Shown here: piece by piece, positions 11,484-28,761 of the stretch
How the letters are laid out: each line of letters begins with the position of its first letter
How positions within the stretch are numbered: position 1 is the stretch's first letter
Assembly: GCA_963691815.1 (NCBI GenBank)
Contig: OY829648.1
Coordinates: 9,681,889-9,745,888 of the forward strand
Source of the DNA: Echiichthys vipera
Lineage: Eukaryota; Chordata; Actinopteri; Perciformes; Trachinidae
Length of the DNA: 64,000 bases
Reading direction: 5' to 3'
Notes under the pieces: generated by a model
Databases searched by the model: none
Seen by the model: only the letters and a program-made list of their open reading frames with translations
What the model was told of the DNA's origin: nothing
Made by a program: the position numbers and the translations under genes

Positions 11484-12789
11484 TGGAACAAGTGCACATT
11501 ACGAATGCTGTGTATTTACAAATCAACCACCTGCCTCCATGCATACACCACTGCTAATAATGTGCTGTTTCAATTATAAATTGACCAAATAGCTTAATGG
11601 TGAAAATGTGTGTTTGAACTGATATTAAGAGAGAAACTTTATCTTGGCTCTCCTGATATTCTGTTTCATTGCCGTGTTTATCTACCTGAGGATGTTTATC
11701 TGACTCAAGTACTTTGATTTATTCAACAAGGTTTAACAAACCAGGCATGGCGTTCATCTTGTTAATATAATGAAAAATGCAAAATACGAATGCTTGGGAT
11801 GTTCCCAATCCAGTGAAGCAAACACAATTTGTCCCTGACAAACAATTGTTCTTTCTGGATTTCTCCAGTTTTATTTGCATTTGATGACCCGTGTAGTAGC
11901 TGTAGTCCACTGAGAAACACTCTCTTAAAAGACGTGTTTCGCATGCTTCTGCCCTACATATCACATTTTGTATACATCACTGTCAAGATGATTCCAAATG
12001 CGAGTTGTTGTTTCATGTGTCTTTGTGTCATCCAGATTAGCCATTTATATCTTTTTATTTCAGCAATGTCTGAAAACATACTCATAGACACGTGAGATCT
12101 GCATTAAACCTAATAAAAAAGAGGACAAATAGGAATATAAAAGTCGAGTACAGTGTGCAATGTGTGGTCATGCAATCGAAAGACGCATTTGACAATTCTG
12201 TGCTGACTCGTGGTGCATTTACGTGTTGGTGAGAAGCTGTGAAATAGTGTTTTTATTATAAAAACCTGGACATAAAAACACATGTGCCATTTCTACAAAT
12301 ATAGTGCTTTGCATTGGGTTCTTCTGTATCTCAAAGGCCGGGTTAAAGTGAAGTTGACTCATCTGAATAAACAAGCTCCTCTGATGACTCACAACAACTC
12401 AGCGGCTTCACAACCTTCAAATTAGTCACAACTCTTCATTGTCCTCCTCTAGTAGAAAATACAGTTTTTCGTTTCCTTGTACAAACCCTGGTCTTTCTCT
12501 CTTTCTACCTCCACAAACTGCGCTGCTCTATAAGGGCTTTGACAAATCTATAGTTCCATATGCTTTTATTAAGCCGTCTCATTTCCCCAAGCCTAGAGTC
12601 AGTTGACTTAAAGCTCTTAGCACTAGTATGCTACTGTTTTATACGGCGGATGAGACAGAAACCCCCAGGCCAAAAGTACATAATGTAGTGTGCACTGGGT
12701 CTGGAATATACACACACTGCATGTTGGTTCGTGTGTTTTTTCTTAGACCAACATATGAGCATTTACAGATCCACGCTTTCTCTGACTTT

Positions 12790-13332
12790 AGCCCTATTCG
12801 GAAGGGATTAGTTTAATGTGGGGTAAGGTCATTTTTACCAGAGGTTTTAGTCCTATCTGAATGCACCAGGTCAGTAATCACTCTGGAAAATGTCAGTAAA
12901 AATGACAGTGAATTTTACCTTCTGTAAAACGGTCCGGAAAAAAAATACCTCTGGTAAGACTATGTCCTACCGAATACGACCCTCTGTAAAACATATATTG
13001 ATATACCCTCATATCCTGTCAATACGTAGTTTCAACATTTTTTTTTAGCATAGAGGCGCTTCAAGAAGCACTCCTAACATTTTTTTTAGATAATCGATTT
13101 TGTCCTTTAGTTTCATGTTTAGTTACTTTTGTGATATCAGGAAGCTACGGAGCGCGCACATGACAACAGGGAGTTGATGGCAGTGGTAAAGCGAGTAACC
13201 CCTCCCACCTCTGGTAGAATGCAGGTATATTCTTAATCCCGTGCGAAATGGCCATTTATATTACAGACGACCTGAGGTAAGGCTATTTTAGCCCACGTCC
13301 CCACATTAAACTAATCCGGCCGAAAATGTGGC
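12790..13332. mobile_element. Non-autonomous DNA transposon with about 34-bp terminal inverted repeats
   Basis: The left terminus (12790-12823) and the reverse complement of the right terminus (13299-13332) share ggattagtttaatgtgggg exactly, preceded by the related agccctattcgg and agccacattttcgg. Inside, taccagagg (12838-12846) and cctctggta (12949-12957) form a further inverted pair, and the motif ctgtaaaac occurs twice. No open frame spans it. The structure is that of a MITE of 543 bp. I do not assign a superfamily because no clear target-site duplication is visible. Confidence 0.8.
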
Positions 13333-16300
13333 TTTGATCGTACCGCAGTATCCTGGTAAGGTTTGGCCTGTCTGGAGAGGGAATGTCTTTCTGCTGAAAC
13401 TATCATTAGCCACAAAAAGGACCAAAGGCCCTGGGCTCCGGCCACAGAAGACATTCCACTGTCTGATTTCAAATTAGACAGAGCAAGTCAAGCAACTGTA
13501 GTCAGGACTCGGCCTGTTAGTAATGTGGAGGATTTAGAGTCTACTGTTGGCACTATCTATGACAGTAATGAGTTCATGACTAGTAGAGTTTAGCGGAATT
13601 GAGCAGTACAGAGTCCCAGACTCCACACTGCTAAAACCCCAGAGACGGCCAGTATAGCAAGACAATAATGCTGCTTTGGAAAGGGTTTCAAATACCTGGT
13701 GCAATTCCAAGCTTCAAAACTTTGCAAGTCTTTAACTTTTAACTTACAGGAGAATGCGGTTCATAGAAGTAAAATTGCCATAAATCTTGTCCTGGTTTTG
13801 CAGAAGCTCATCTCTCAGTAGTTAAAGTCTTTTCACAGCAGTTACGCAACAGCACTTACTTACAGTGCTTGCAATAAAATAAGTCTAATAGCCATACAAT
13901 ATGTGTGATGTCTTATGGCTTTCACTCAGGTTTAATATAGAGTAATGTTTGTCCTGGGATCATTAATACATATTAGTTAGCCATCAGAGCTCATGTTGCT
14001 GAACTGTTCAGTAACAGGAGCATAAACAGCTCCCTTCTGACTGGGCCATCTCTGCTGATATAATTAATATTTCCAATTATTGATCTGAGGGAGTGCTGCT
14101 GAGTGGTGGCTGTCCGGGGGCCCCGTCTTCAACTAATAAATCTGTACTGTATACAGTACAGGAGGGAGAAAGAGGGAGTAAAGTAGAGCGAGAGCTGTGG
14201 TGTAATGATTTATAGTTGTGAAGTGCTTCATTGCAATCACAATAATTGTTCATTAACAATAAAATCACAAATTACAAATGAAGATCAAATTTAATAGGCT
14301 TAGTCGAGCTGGGTAATGAACTATTTCTTAATATTGTAAATTAGCTGGATATAGAAATACATCTCCCCGCTTTTACATGAAAAGGCGATGGCATTATAGT
14401 GTGGTTTTTCAGTGAATGATGCACTTTTTCACTCAGCTGTAGAACACTGCAACAATGTTAAGAGTCTTTGTAATAAACAGGCACTCTGGGTTTACTTCTG
14501 CTATGGAGGAAATTGTACACAACATATCTTACATGTCACTAGTTCCCCTATGTAGAAGAAAAGTCCAATCCTAACATGGCATTTTTTATGTGGAGTATTC
14601 AAGATATCCTAAGGTGGACAATCAACTGCTGTGTTTTTGTCTACACCCGTTCTCAGACATTAATGTATACTGTATGTATGGAGATGTATGTTTTGGTGGA
14701 GTTCTGCAAACTGCATCATTTTTGTTATTGATTTGATCGGCCATTTGGTCTGCAAACTGTATGAGCATTGAAAACAGAGCGATGTTTTTAAGTTGATAAT
14801 TGTCCAAAACCCTAAAGAAGTTTCTTTATACAATACTTTAAAACTAAGAAAATAACCACATCCTTACAACTGGAAACTAAATCATCAAATGTTAAACATA
14901 TTTATGAATCAGTTATATAAATTTGGTTTTGTCAAGGCTTTATTCCCCGTTATCAGAGATAAGTCGCAAGAAATACACTTGTTGTATGTTTTGTGTGCAC
15001 ATAAAAAATTGAGTCTCTCCCACATATCTCAAGTGGAGTTGTCCATTCACATCGGGTTAAATACACACACTGACATACGCATGACATGTTTATATATGTG
15101 TGAGTGAGCATGTGCAGTATGTGCATGTGCAGGTCTGACCGTTAATGTAGCAGACGTGCCCTATACGAATAAACTAAATCATACATGTGCTTTAATGCAT
15201 GTGGGAAAATGTTTCTGCAAGGGAGTTCTAATTTACCCGCATGTGGAAATATGCTGGCGGCAGCGGTGTGGTGGTCCTGATAAGCAGCATCAGTCAGTGC
15301 TGAGGAGATGGCAGCCACTATAAGCTTTGGGATTCCTATCAGAACCAACGGGATTTACAGCTTGAGGCGCTGCTGACATGGACTGACAGACACCTGCAGA
15401 CCTCAGCTACTCTGAATCACATTAGTAGTTTCACTCCATGATGCTGTATCCATTTTGAATAAGGGTGCACAACATACATTAATACAGATAAATGATGGGA
15501 AATGGATCTATAATGTTACGTATTATTCAGATAATGAAATTAAAGCCGATAAATTACCGCTTATAATGCAAAGCCAAATTTCTTTAACTGATTTAAAAAG
15601 CACAGCATCTGATACACTCTGATACAGTATGTGGCGGTTGGGTTGCAATCGATCAATACACATGTACTGAGTTTACACTGACGCATCTCATATGACTTAT
15701 TATGTTAAATGGTTTGATTTGAATTCTTAGGGAAAGTATTTTTTTTTTTTGATGTACTTTACTAGAAGAAGAAAATAGAAGATTTGATGAATAGAACTTT
15801 TCTTTGTATTTGTTGTGTTAACAACAGTGGCGTCAGTTAAAGGTGTGAAATGTGAAACCATCCATCTTTGTTCAGTACATCTTAGCCTTTCTTACCCTCA
15901 GGTGAGCATAAACTACACACTGAACTTCTATTTGCAATCCAAATTGTGAAATTGAAATGATGTGTTATCTAATCCATATCAGACAGGGGAAGCAGGTAAT
16001 TAATGGTTATCACTATTGACTGGGGAAAAAAGTCCACAGTGTGCATCCCTAATCCTGAATAGAGAAAAAACACCAACACACATTCTGTGAGAGAGTTTTG
16101 TCATTCAAAGATAAACACGCAGACTCGTATTTAGAAAGTGCTATTTGTTTTTGCTTTGCGGTTATTTTGTTTTGCTGTTATTCAAAGGCTGAATGGCCCC
16201 CTTTGGAATAAAACTGTTGATATCCATCTGTTACGTTGAATGCTTCTTGTAATACACAAATTAGCAATGAGGCTGACTCGCTAACATGTGCATTCTGTAG

Positions 16301-16762
16301 TACCATTACTGCTACTAGCACCGCTACTACATCTCTGATAAAGACCATTAGACCTTCTGTTGTCTGAATCCATCCAAGTTCCTGTTTATCTCTTCCCCAA
16401 AAACACTAACTGCCTCCCAGAAACAGCCTGAAGTTCATCTACCGAATGCTTTCCAAAACCCTCCATTATCATTGCTTTACTAGCTGAAGTGGTTGGCCAG
16501 CTGTCTGACTGCAACAGCCCTCATTACACAGACAACAGAATTCAGCTCTCATCAAGATTTCATGAAGGTGAATGTCACACATCAAAACCACCTCATTTGT
16601 GGCGCCCCATGACTCAGCAGAATGAGTTGTATGGCACGGGCTGATCTTGGTTCTCATCGAAACTCTTTATTACTTCTGTATAGAGTCTGAATAACGAAAT
16701 ACCACATAAAAAGCTCACCCTGCACCTCTAAGTTTGCTTTGCTTATCACTGTCCCAACCCTT

Positions 16763-16797
16763 CACACACACACACACACACACACACGCGCACACAC
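16763..16797. repeat. (CA)n microsatellite
   Basis: CA units with a GCG interruption near the end. Confidence 0.95.
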
Positions 16798-17565
16798 TCG
16801 CTCTCATGCTATAGTTGTCCGTCTACTTGATTATGTCTCCCTGTCTGTTGGAGTATAAGTTCTCTACCACTACTTGAATGAGAGTCCTACAAGACTTGTG
16901 CAGTGGACTAGGGTATGTGGGTGACAGAAACAGTGTGCAATCATGAGGGAGAGTAGATAGGGGGATTGAGCTAATGCCTAAATCCTGTCCTACTGAGCCT
17001 GTAGCGGGGCGTCCAAGAGATAAAGAGAAACAGAGGGAGAGAGGAGTAAAAGACTGAGAGGGATGGAGAAGGGGGAGAGGAAAGGGATCAGAGAGGAGTG
17101 ACAAAAACAGGGAAAACTAATAAAAAGGCGCTTGGGAAGATGTAGAGATTGAAGGGAGAGAATAGTGGGAGGATTTTATTAATAAGAGAAAAGAAAAACA
17201 AAAAAAAGACAATAAAACATCCACTTTTTGTACTTTGGTCCCTCTCCTGCCCCTCCTTCTACTCCACGTCCTGACTTATGAGCCACACTTTGGATATCAG
17301 GGGAAGGGCATCACTCCCAGACATCTTTGGCACGGCTGCTTTTCAAGCCCAGAGAGCTATTGACATGGCGTGTTACTGTAATGCGTGAAGCAGTGGGAGA
17401 CTCATTGTAAATCTGTGTCAACAAATGCTGGAGCAGCAGCAAGCTCACTCCCTCTCTCTCTCTCTGTGTGTGCCTTGCTTTGGCTCTCTCTTGCATTTAC
17501 CGACCTATCTAATGAATCTTATCTGCACAGCACACTGGAGGCTTAAGCTTTTGGTGGGCTCACAT

Positions 17566-17569
17566 CACA

Positions 17570-17602
<33 letters not shown>
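17566..17602. repeat. (CA)n microsatellite
   Basis: CA units with one TA interruption. Confidence 0.95.
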
Positions 17603-18078
17603 TTTCTTAGCCGCTTGCTGTTTGATGTGGTTTACGCTCTTCAATTCATTTTGAGGAACTGTCCTTAGAAAGATAAGATCATTACGACAGACCCAACCCA
17701 GTGGCTTCAGAGGGGCAACGTCACGCCAATCCCAGCATGCGCCACAGCGAGGGTCCGGAGTGAGCAGGAAGTGGCGAAATGGCAGAGGATATGTTCCGTG
17801 ACAGAATTACAGATCTCGACTTGTGTGAGGCTTTAATGCTTAAAGGTGCCCTGATGCACTGACGCCATGTTCCCTATCTGGCTTCTGCCTTGATATTTGC
17901 TTTGAAGATTATGCCCTGCCTGACCGTCAGTGAGTTACAACTACAGTGATGATGTACAACATCATGTACAGTACAGCATGTGCGCATCCAAGCACAACAC
18001 TGCATGATGACTGACAATGTCTTTTGAAATATAACAGATTATTCCTCCTTACAGTATACCGAACACTACACAGAAAGT

Positions 18079-18485
18079 AGGGGTGGAACGGTTCACCAAA
18101 TCCGCTGTTCGGTTCATATCACGGTTTTGAGGTCGCAGTTTTCACTTCAGTTGTTTTTTTCTATTTCTTTTAGATTCTAAAAACACCATGTATCAGATCT
18201 ATAGCCTAATAATTATTTTTTCTTTCTTTTTAATCAGATATTCTTAAGGACATGTCATGCAATCATGCAAAAACTGAAATAATCCGTCAGCTTGTTTAGG
18301 GATTACTGTAACAATCTTAAATTAAAGTGAAGTGAGACATTGCTGCATTTACGCAGTTATATATTTATTTGGCAAAAAGGTAAACACTTATACATGATCA
18401 AATCTTAAGAAAATTAAGAAAATAGGTTTTCTTTCACTAAAATACGCGCAAACAGCAATCACTGAACTGACTGAAATAGGCTAAA
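18079..18485. mobile_element. Decayed interspersed repeat beginning with a ggtggaacggttcac motif
   Basis: aggggtggaacggttcacc followed by ctgttcggttcatatcacgg and ttttgaggtcgcagtttt is a decayed copy of a repeat widespread in teleosts. No coding frame of note is present. The family assignment (probably DNA transposon-derived) rests on memory of the motif. Confidence 0.6.
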
Positions 18486-18486
18486 T

Positions 18487-18700
18487 CAGGGCTCTTCAAT
18501 TAATTTGGTATTGGGGCCGGTTGACGAAAATGATCCAAAATGAGGGGCCGGAAAAATATGAGCATCACATTAATGGATATTTTAAAACAATGCAGCAACA
18601 TAGGAGTACATATATTGTCTTTATTTTATCAATGTAAATAGTAGTCATAGGCCTCAAAGTGCAACAAGCTTGTCAAAAAACATCCTTGTTAAATGAACAA
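18487..18700. mobile_element. hAT-like transposon terminal fragment
   Basis: cagggctcttcaattaattt followed by ggggccgg resembles the CAGGG...CAA terminal motif of Charlie-type hAT elements and related fish repeats. A matching opposite terminus was not found, so this is a fragment with an uncertain right limit. Confidence 0.5.
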
Positions 18701-18749
18701 ACCTGTTAACCAGAGGTTTTCACTCAATTATTGGACTAAAGTAAAGTTT

Positions 18750-18888
18750 GAGGCTCCTGTCCTTTACTTGAGTATTTTATTTAAATGCTCCTTTATTCTT
18801 CTGCTCAACTACAAATCGTTGGAAAAATTCTAGTTTTTACTCCACTACATTTATCTGATTACTTCAGTTACTAGTTACTTTACCAGGC
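18750..18888. mobile_element. Teleost interspersed repeat (acttgagtatttt family)
   Basis: gaggctcctgtcctttactt, gagtattttatt, tttttactccactacattta and ctagttacttta are the ordered landmarks of a very common perciform repeat. The copy is diverged and lacks a coding frame. Confidence 0.7.
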
Positions 18889-19570
18889 TTACAAGCACAT
18901 ATGAAACATTAGTTTATTCATCAAAAACTGGACTGACACAAATGAACGTAACATAAACATAAATAAAACATAAATAAGCTAAGATATGGCTGCAGAGTAA
19001 ACACAGGCTTCACAGAGACAGAAAAAAAACTTCTCTGTCTGATGAACTGACGGTTTTCTGTGACGACCTTTCTTTTTTTCAGAGTAGAAAGAGACATTGA
19101 TGTGATGATTTAACCATGGATTTAACCAGACGGAAACTATTGAGAACAACAAAAACAAAGCAGAGCTAAGCGAGCTGTTGCCAAGAGGATTGAGAAACCC
19201 ACGAAGAAGAGCGTAGCAAGAGCGAGACTAGCGACATGGCTGCGCGCCTACAGGGAGCGCGTGGAGCAAGTCTCCCTGTGGCCAGGATTTGATGCGCTGG
19301 GAAGGTAGCGCTGAGATGGAGACAAGAAAAGACAGAGGTCACGAAGGCTTACGCTACGTTGCACCTCATAAACCTCATAAACGCGTGTCCCTAACCGTGT
19401 CAAGCGTACCGAACAAGACAGAAAGGCAACTGTCTCTTAAAAGCTTTGTTTGCTAAGATACAGAATCAACATAAAAACAGGCTCTGTTTATCCATCAAAA
19501 TAAGAAATATTATTTATAAATATTTATGAATGATGTGATGACATTTCAGGGCATGGAGTGAGATTATTGA
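18889..19570. other. Unassigned non-coding stretch next to the repeat mosaic
   Basis: No frame, clear repeat terminus or microsatellite is visible. A CG-containing patch at 19190-19330 (agcgagactagcgac, ctgcgcgcctac) is less AT-rich than its surroundings and may be part of an older element. Confidence 0.4.
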
Positions 19571-19929
19571 ATGTTTGTGTACGGGTCGAAACATGCTCCA
19601 GATGAGTGTGTGTCATTTTCTGTCATTACTTCCTTGCGGTTGTATACTTGGCTGTGCTTCAGATGATGGGGCAAATTGCTCGTGTCCTCTAAAAGCCACA
19701 ACTATTTTCCAACAGTGCTTACATTTAGCTGTGTTTTTTCTGCATCATGTCCACTGAAGCCAAAGCATCCCCAGTTAAAACAGAAATTATGTGGCATCTA
19801 TTTTGGAACCAGCCCAACAAAAAAACAAAAAAAACTGGTGGAACAATGTCAATTTGACTTGAAATGCACAATTATAAGTTGTTTGTATTAAGGAATAGAA
19901 TAGATTCATTATAGTACTTTCAGATGAAT

Positions 19930-19985
19930 TAAAGGGGTACTCCAACTGATTTACAAAATCAACTTACTAAACATACCAGTATGAT
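19930..19985. mobile_element. Fragment of a teleost repeat (aaaggggtactcc end)
   Basis: ttaaaggggtactccaactg atttacaaaatca resembles the terminus of a common fish repeat; it stops at the adjacent CA tract. Identification is by memory of one motif only. Confidence 0.4.
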
Positions 19986-20019
19986 GAGAGAGTTTCTGTA
20001 CATTGTCAGAATGTACAGG

Positions 20020-20162
<143 letters not shown>

Positions 20163-20923
20163 GTAGCTGCATGTTTCCTTTACCCTCTGTGTTGAGCCCA
20201 GAATGCTCCTGCTGCTGTCACAGCAACTCCAGGATTGTGACAGATTACGGCCTGCTGCCCTGACCAATAGGAGCCAAGAAGTGTTGCCTGCCCACTGACT
20301 CATAATTCTTGGCATACCTATGCCGAGTTGACGTTTCTTTAATGGTCCCTAGACCTCCAGCAGGCATCCTTGTCCTGAGCACTATGATTGCCTATTAGTA
20401 ATTCACCAACACTTGCACTTTTCTACCCCTCCACACCCTATGCCTCATAGGAGGGGAGAGGACCAGGAGGAGAAGAGGCAAGAGGAGGATAGCGATATTT
20501 GGAAGGAGGGAGGGAGGAAGAGATAGCAGGGCAGCCCAGCATGTTGGCTTTGAATTTGATAGAAGTCCGAGGGGTGCCAGAAAGAGCGAGAAAGACAAAA
20601 ATGGAGACAGGAAGAGACAAAAACCTGTCAGAAATGTAAATAGTAAAACAATACTAACTGCATTTGTTTAAAAAATGACCATGTGTTGTCTCCCTTAACT
20701 CACTATACATATGCTTTCAGTCTACACCCCCTAAATCTGGCTGTCTCCTCTGATACGGCACTGGAGGACTTCTCCATTCGGTCTCATTAAGCAGCCACAT
20801 CTGCCACAGCTACAGATCAGTATGACATACTAGTTATTAATGACAGGATGATCGACCATTTGTTATCCTATAGGACCATTATCAAGTTGGAGAAATCTGG
20901 ACTCGGCGCCGGTGCCTGGTACA

Positions 20924-24704
<3,781 letters not shown>

Positions 24705-24716
24705 GCACACACACAC

Positions 24717-24800
<84 letters not shown>

Positions 24801-24802
24801 AC
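24705..24802. repeat. (CA)n microsatellite, 98 bp
   Basis: CA with GCAC and CGCAAAC interruptions. Confidence 0.97.
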
Positions 24803-27800
24803 TATATAGACCCGGTGATTTCCCTCATTGGGAATCGATAACAAATAACCTCACTTTTCACTGGCCATTATGGTTGGTGTCGACCATACCCAGTCGTCTT
24901 TATCTGTACACCGGTGTCACGCCTGACCTTGAGTTCTCTGCTCTCCTATCTCTCTGCTCCCCAGGTAGATTTCAAGCAGAGGGTTTGGTCCTGGTTTTTG
25001 GAAAGGTTCAAATTGAGCCCGATGGGAGCGAGGAGCAGGGAGCAGCCATCTCCCATGACAGATCAATGGTAGGTCTCACCACAGGGCAGGGGGCCAGAGC
25101 GTCGCACAACCTGCTAATAGAATCCCAATGTCATTGCTGACACTACACCGCTGGAGGTTAGCCTGAGGTAGGACAGTAGGACAGCCACAGTTAAAAATGC
25201 CTTCAAGGTCTCCATGTTTCACATTCCTCTGCCATGTGTCTGTGTGATACATACATTAAAAAAAAATGCTAATTCTGGTGGTAAAGATGTTCCAAGATAT
25301 GGTGTGGGATATTACCCACATTTGAGTTCCAAAGTACAAATTCATTATGTGATGCTGCACAAAATGTAAAGCAGTCTCTGCAACTTTCTTTTGCTTCCTC
25401 ACCTTCCCTTCAAACTCTTTGGTCCCTTATCCGCGCTCTTGCTTTCTCCCCTTTTGCATTATTTAAATGATCTTCTTCTGCCCCCCAGTTCAAAGATACA
25501 GTGGCAATTTTAGGCCTTCATTAACATCGCAGACATCCCGCCGCAGTGTAGAGCACTGGAACCCATGATTCATAGCACAAATCATTTCATATGTTCCACT
25601 TGAAGACAGGCTGCAGAGGCTGTTAAGCCACTATAAACACCAATACACACGCAAATACACACACACAGATGCATGAGTGAGCGATGAGTGCAGGGGAAAT
25701 CTTGGTCACCAGAGGAAACATGTCTCAGAGAGTCTTAAGAGCTCCTGATGAAGATGAAGAGAGGATTTAGACCTTTGCATATTTTACCCTCCCATTTACT
25801 CTCTCTGTGCTCTACTGTGTGCGTCACACATACCGGCATATATAGTACAGGCCTTTAGAGCCTTTTCCTCTGCTCTTCTTTTACTGGATTTACACCCACA
25901 CTTAAGTTTTGCAGCCCCAGACACACTTTGAGAAACTTTGCACTCGGGCTGAAGCTCAATCTCACATCTGCTGTCAAGAGGAGATCCATTTTGGTCCTGG
26001 CCTAAAGTGTAACTGGCATTTCTGACTTGTACAACAGTCAACTCTGGGGCTAAGATATGAAAATGAACAAAGTGTGTCAACAGTTCACACTCCAGTCCAT
26101 TTTCTCTACCAACTTTAATTACCCATTGACCCATCTAAGCCTACCCTGCTTCCTCCTGTCAGTGGGAGTCATGACATTTGCCAGTTACATAGCATGTCAG
26201 CCCCCTGGGGCAGCTTAGAGATCCCCAGCAAACAGCTACTGTACGTTAATTAATTACCATGAAATTAGAGTACCATCTTTTCGAGTGGCTGCCTCCATTA
26301 CACTCTGCCCTCCATTTTTCCATGACTTCACCCAAATCCATATGCCCCTTACAGTATCCACATACAACAGAAATAAACGTGCAGTGTCACTTGCCCTCAG
26401 GACAACGACAGATGGACAGTTAAGAAATTTCAGCAGATGCAGAAAAAAACAGAGTAGTATACAATACAAAAATAATCCAATACGTAATACTTGGTAAATT
26501 GGATGGGCCAGTAAATTGACTGACATTAGTTTGATATAGATTTTACAAATATTGGGGTGTGATTTCAAAAGAATGACGTCATTACATAGTTTGTCCACCA
26601 GAGAGCACATGACAGTGTCGGACTCAGTCAAAATTATTAAAACTGTCAAAATGGTTTACTAACTGATTTTTAAAACTCTTTTGTATAGATTTTGTTATTG
26701 ACCTTAAAAAATCCATCCATTGGCAAGATATAAGATATAATTGCTAAATTAAAACATACAAAACTTAACTCAAGTCAAATAAACATAAAAAATACGGCCA
26801 ATATAACATGTATCCCCACTCTTCAATTTATTTTGCATCATCATGCTGATACATTGGTCGTAAACTTACATTTTTTGTTAGTACGTATGTACCCTACTAG
26901 TGTATCATATTTACATGTGGGCATGCGCACATATAGCTGTGTGGCTTTCAATTTATACAATAAAAATAATACCAAGCAGAGCCTGGTCTCCTACAAATGA
27001 CGTTACCATGAAGCCATACTGCTTCTGAATTTACATCTGTAACGTCCTCAGACTGTGGAGGTCAAGGGGGATGGATGAAACTCAACTGTTTTTTTTGTGG
27101 ATTTAGAAATGTGATACATATATGAAAGTTTCTTTGAAGAAAAGATTCTTTATAGAAAATAAACTTCGATGCTTCATTTGAGAACGGGCTTTTGTGTGGT
27201 AGCATAATGGGTTAGCACCCTTCCAATCACCACAACAAAAAAACAGGGACCGTAATTCGGGAGAAATAAAAGGTTTCCCTTCAAAACATAAATGAGAATG
27301 CAGTTTAGTTGTATGGGATTGTAATTTTGTAGGAGACGGGGTTGAAGCACAAAGGATGGACACACAAATCACTTATCTTTGGTCTTGGAAAAACCAAAAG
27401 TGGTATATGGTGATGACAGCGAGTGGATGAGACTTGAGTGTTCACATACAGAATGAAATCCATCCTTGTAAGTGAATCCAGATGTGTATGGACGGTTGGT
27501 TGATTTCAGTCTTCGATGATGTAAACAAGTTCACACACATACACACACAGACATATGCATTTAGAAAACCAGCCCTCTGACACAACAGACTAGGCAAGCA
27601 GAGAGGAGATGTGTGTGCTTCTGCCTGCATTAATTCTGTTAATGATCACAGAGGGTCAGCCTGCCTGCGATCCCTGTCCTACCATTAAACAAATAAAAAC
27701 AACACTGATTACCAAGATGTTCACTGGATGCATCAATCTTGACTAATTAGAGAGTGGTGTTTTGACTTTCTCTCCTTTTCTTTACCTCCTTTATTTCCCT

Positions 27801-28008
27801 CTTTCCCTTGCTTATACCAAAGTCAGGCAGCAGTGGCACACTCCTTTTAATGAACTAATAAGGGTGCGTGCTTGGCTAACCAAGAATGAGACAGGAATGA
27901 GACAAATAAGTAGGAAGCGAGGCGAGGCTGCTACACTAGCTTTGCTACCTTTTTTCTATGAGGGTTCATCGCTCTCGTTCTTAGAATAGCCGGAAATAAT
28001 ACCGTCTT
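24803..28008. other. Intronic sequence without a supported gene
   Basis: A 112-codon minus-strand frame at 25796-26134 is non-repetitive but unrecognised. The AT-rich stretch 26500-26980 may be an old repeat. An acceptor-like ctctctgctccccag at 24951-24965 has no convincing exon after it. Confidence 0.45.
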
Positions 28009-28026
28009 GTGTGTGTGTGTGTGTGT
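28009..28026. repeat. (GT)9 tract
   Basis: Short pure GT run 107 bp before the large GT tract. Confidence 0.9.
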
Positions 28027-28130
28027 TGCCGCCTGGAAAAGGACACAGCTGTCACATTAAGATCATGCTGGCCTGTAGCATTAATCTGTCTTGTAAAACC
28101 TTGAGACCTAAAGTACTGTGGTACTTAGGG

Positions 28131-28264
<134 letters not shown>

Positions 28265-28589
28265 GTCGTGATAGCATGTCTACGGAAAGAGTGAGATGAA
28301 GATGCCAGTATGCCATATGGTTCTGGATTCAAATCCAGATGCTCATGCAAACCGATAGCGTGAGAATGTAGCATGGCAAGAGAACATGATGAAGGAAGAC
28401 ATAGGAAATGTGTGAGGACGAAAGGAAGGTTGGAAACTGGGGATAGAAATTAAAGTACTGGGATTAAGGGAAACAAAGAGAATATTGACCGAAGAATGAA
28501 AAGAATGTGGTGAAAGATAAACATGAGCGTGGCACAGAGTTTTGCACCTAGCATAAACTTGTGCCTGATGAGCTGAGATGTTGCTTATA

Positions 28590-28760
28590 CTTTGCTGTGC
28601 TGAGCTGTGTTATTCCTGAACTGTGAAGTGCAAAGTTTACCATGCTGTGGGTGTGCTATGCTAACCTGACTGTTGTTCCTGTGCTATGCTGTGCAATGCT
28701 GTGCCGCGCTGTGATAAGCTGGCTATGTTGTTTTTTGCTGCGCTGTCCTGGGTGGTGACA
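28590..28760. repeat. Degenerate TGCTG pentanucleotide minisatellite
   Basis: Recurrent tgctatgctgtgc, gctgtgcaatgctg and gctgtgccgcgctg motifs form an imperfect five-base periodicity. Confidence 0.6.
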
Positions 28761-28761
28761 G

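Larger units (their letters stand above)
8974..12789. other. Intronic sequence upstream of the CELF exon
   Basis: Unique-looking sequence apart from the poly-G and CA/GA tracts. The patch at 10140-10290, rich in TAAT-type motifs, is the kind of sequence worth a conservation check. No coding exon is supported. Confidence 0.5.
13333..18078. other. Intronic sequence without a supported gene
   Basis: A 76-codon frame with balanced composition occurs at 13363-13593 on the plus strand directly beside the TIR element, but it has no recognised domain. The rest shows only two CA tracts. Confidence 0.5.
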
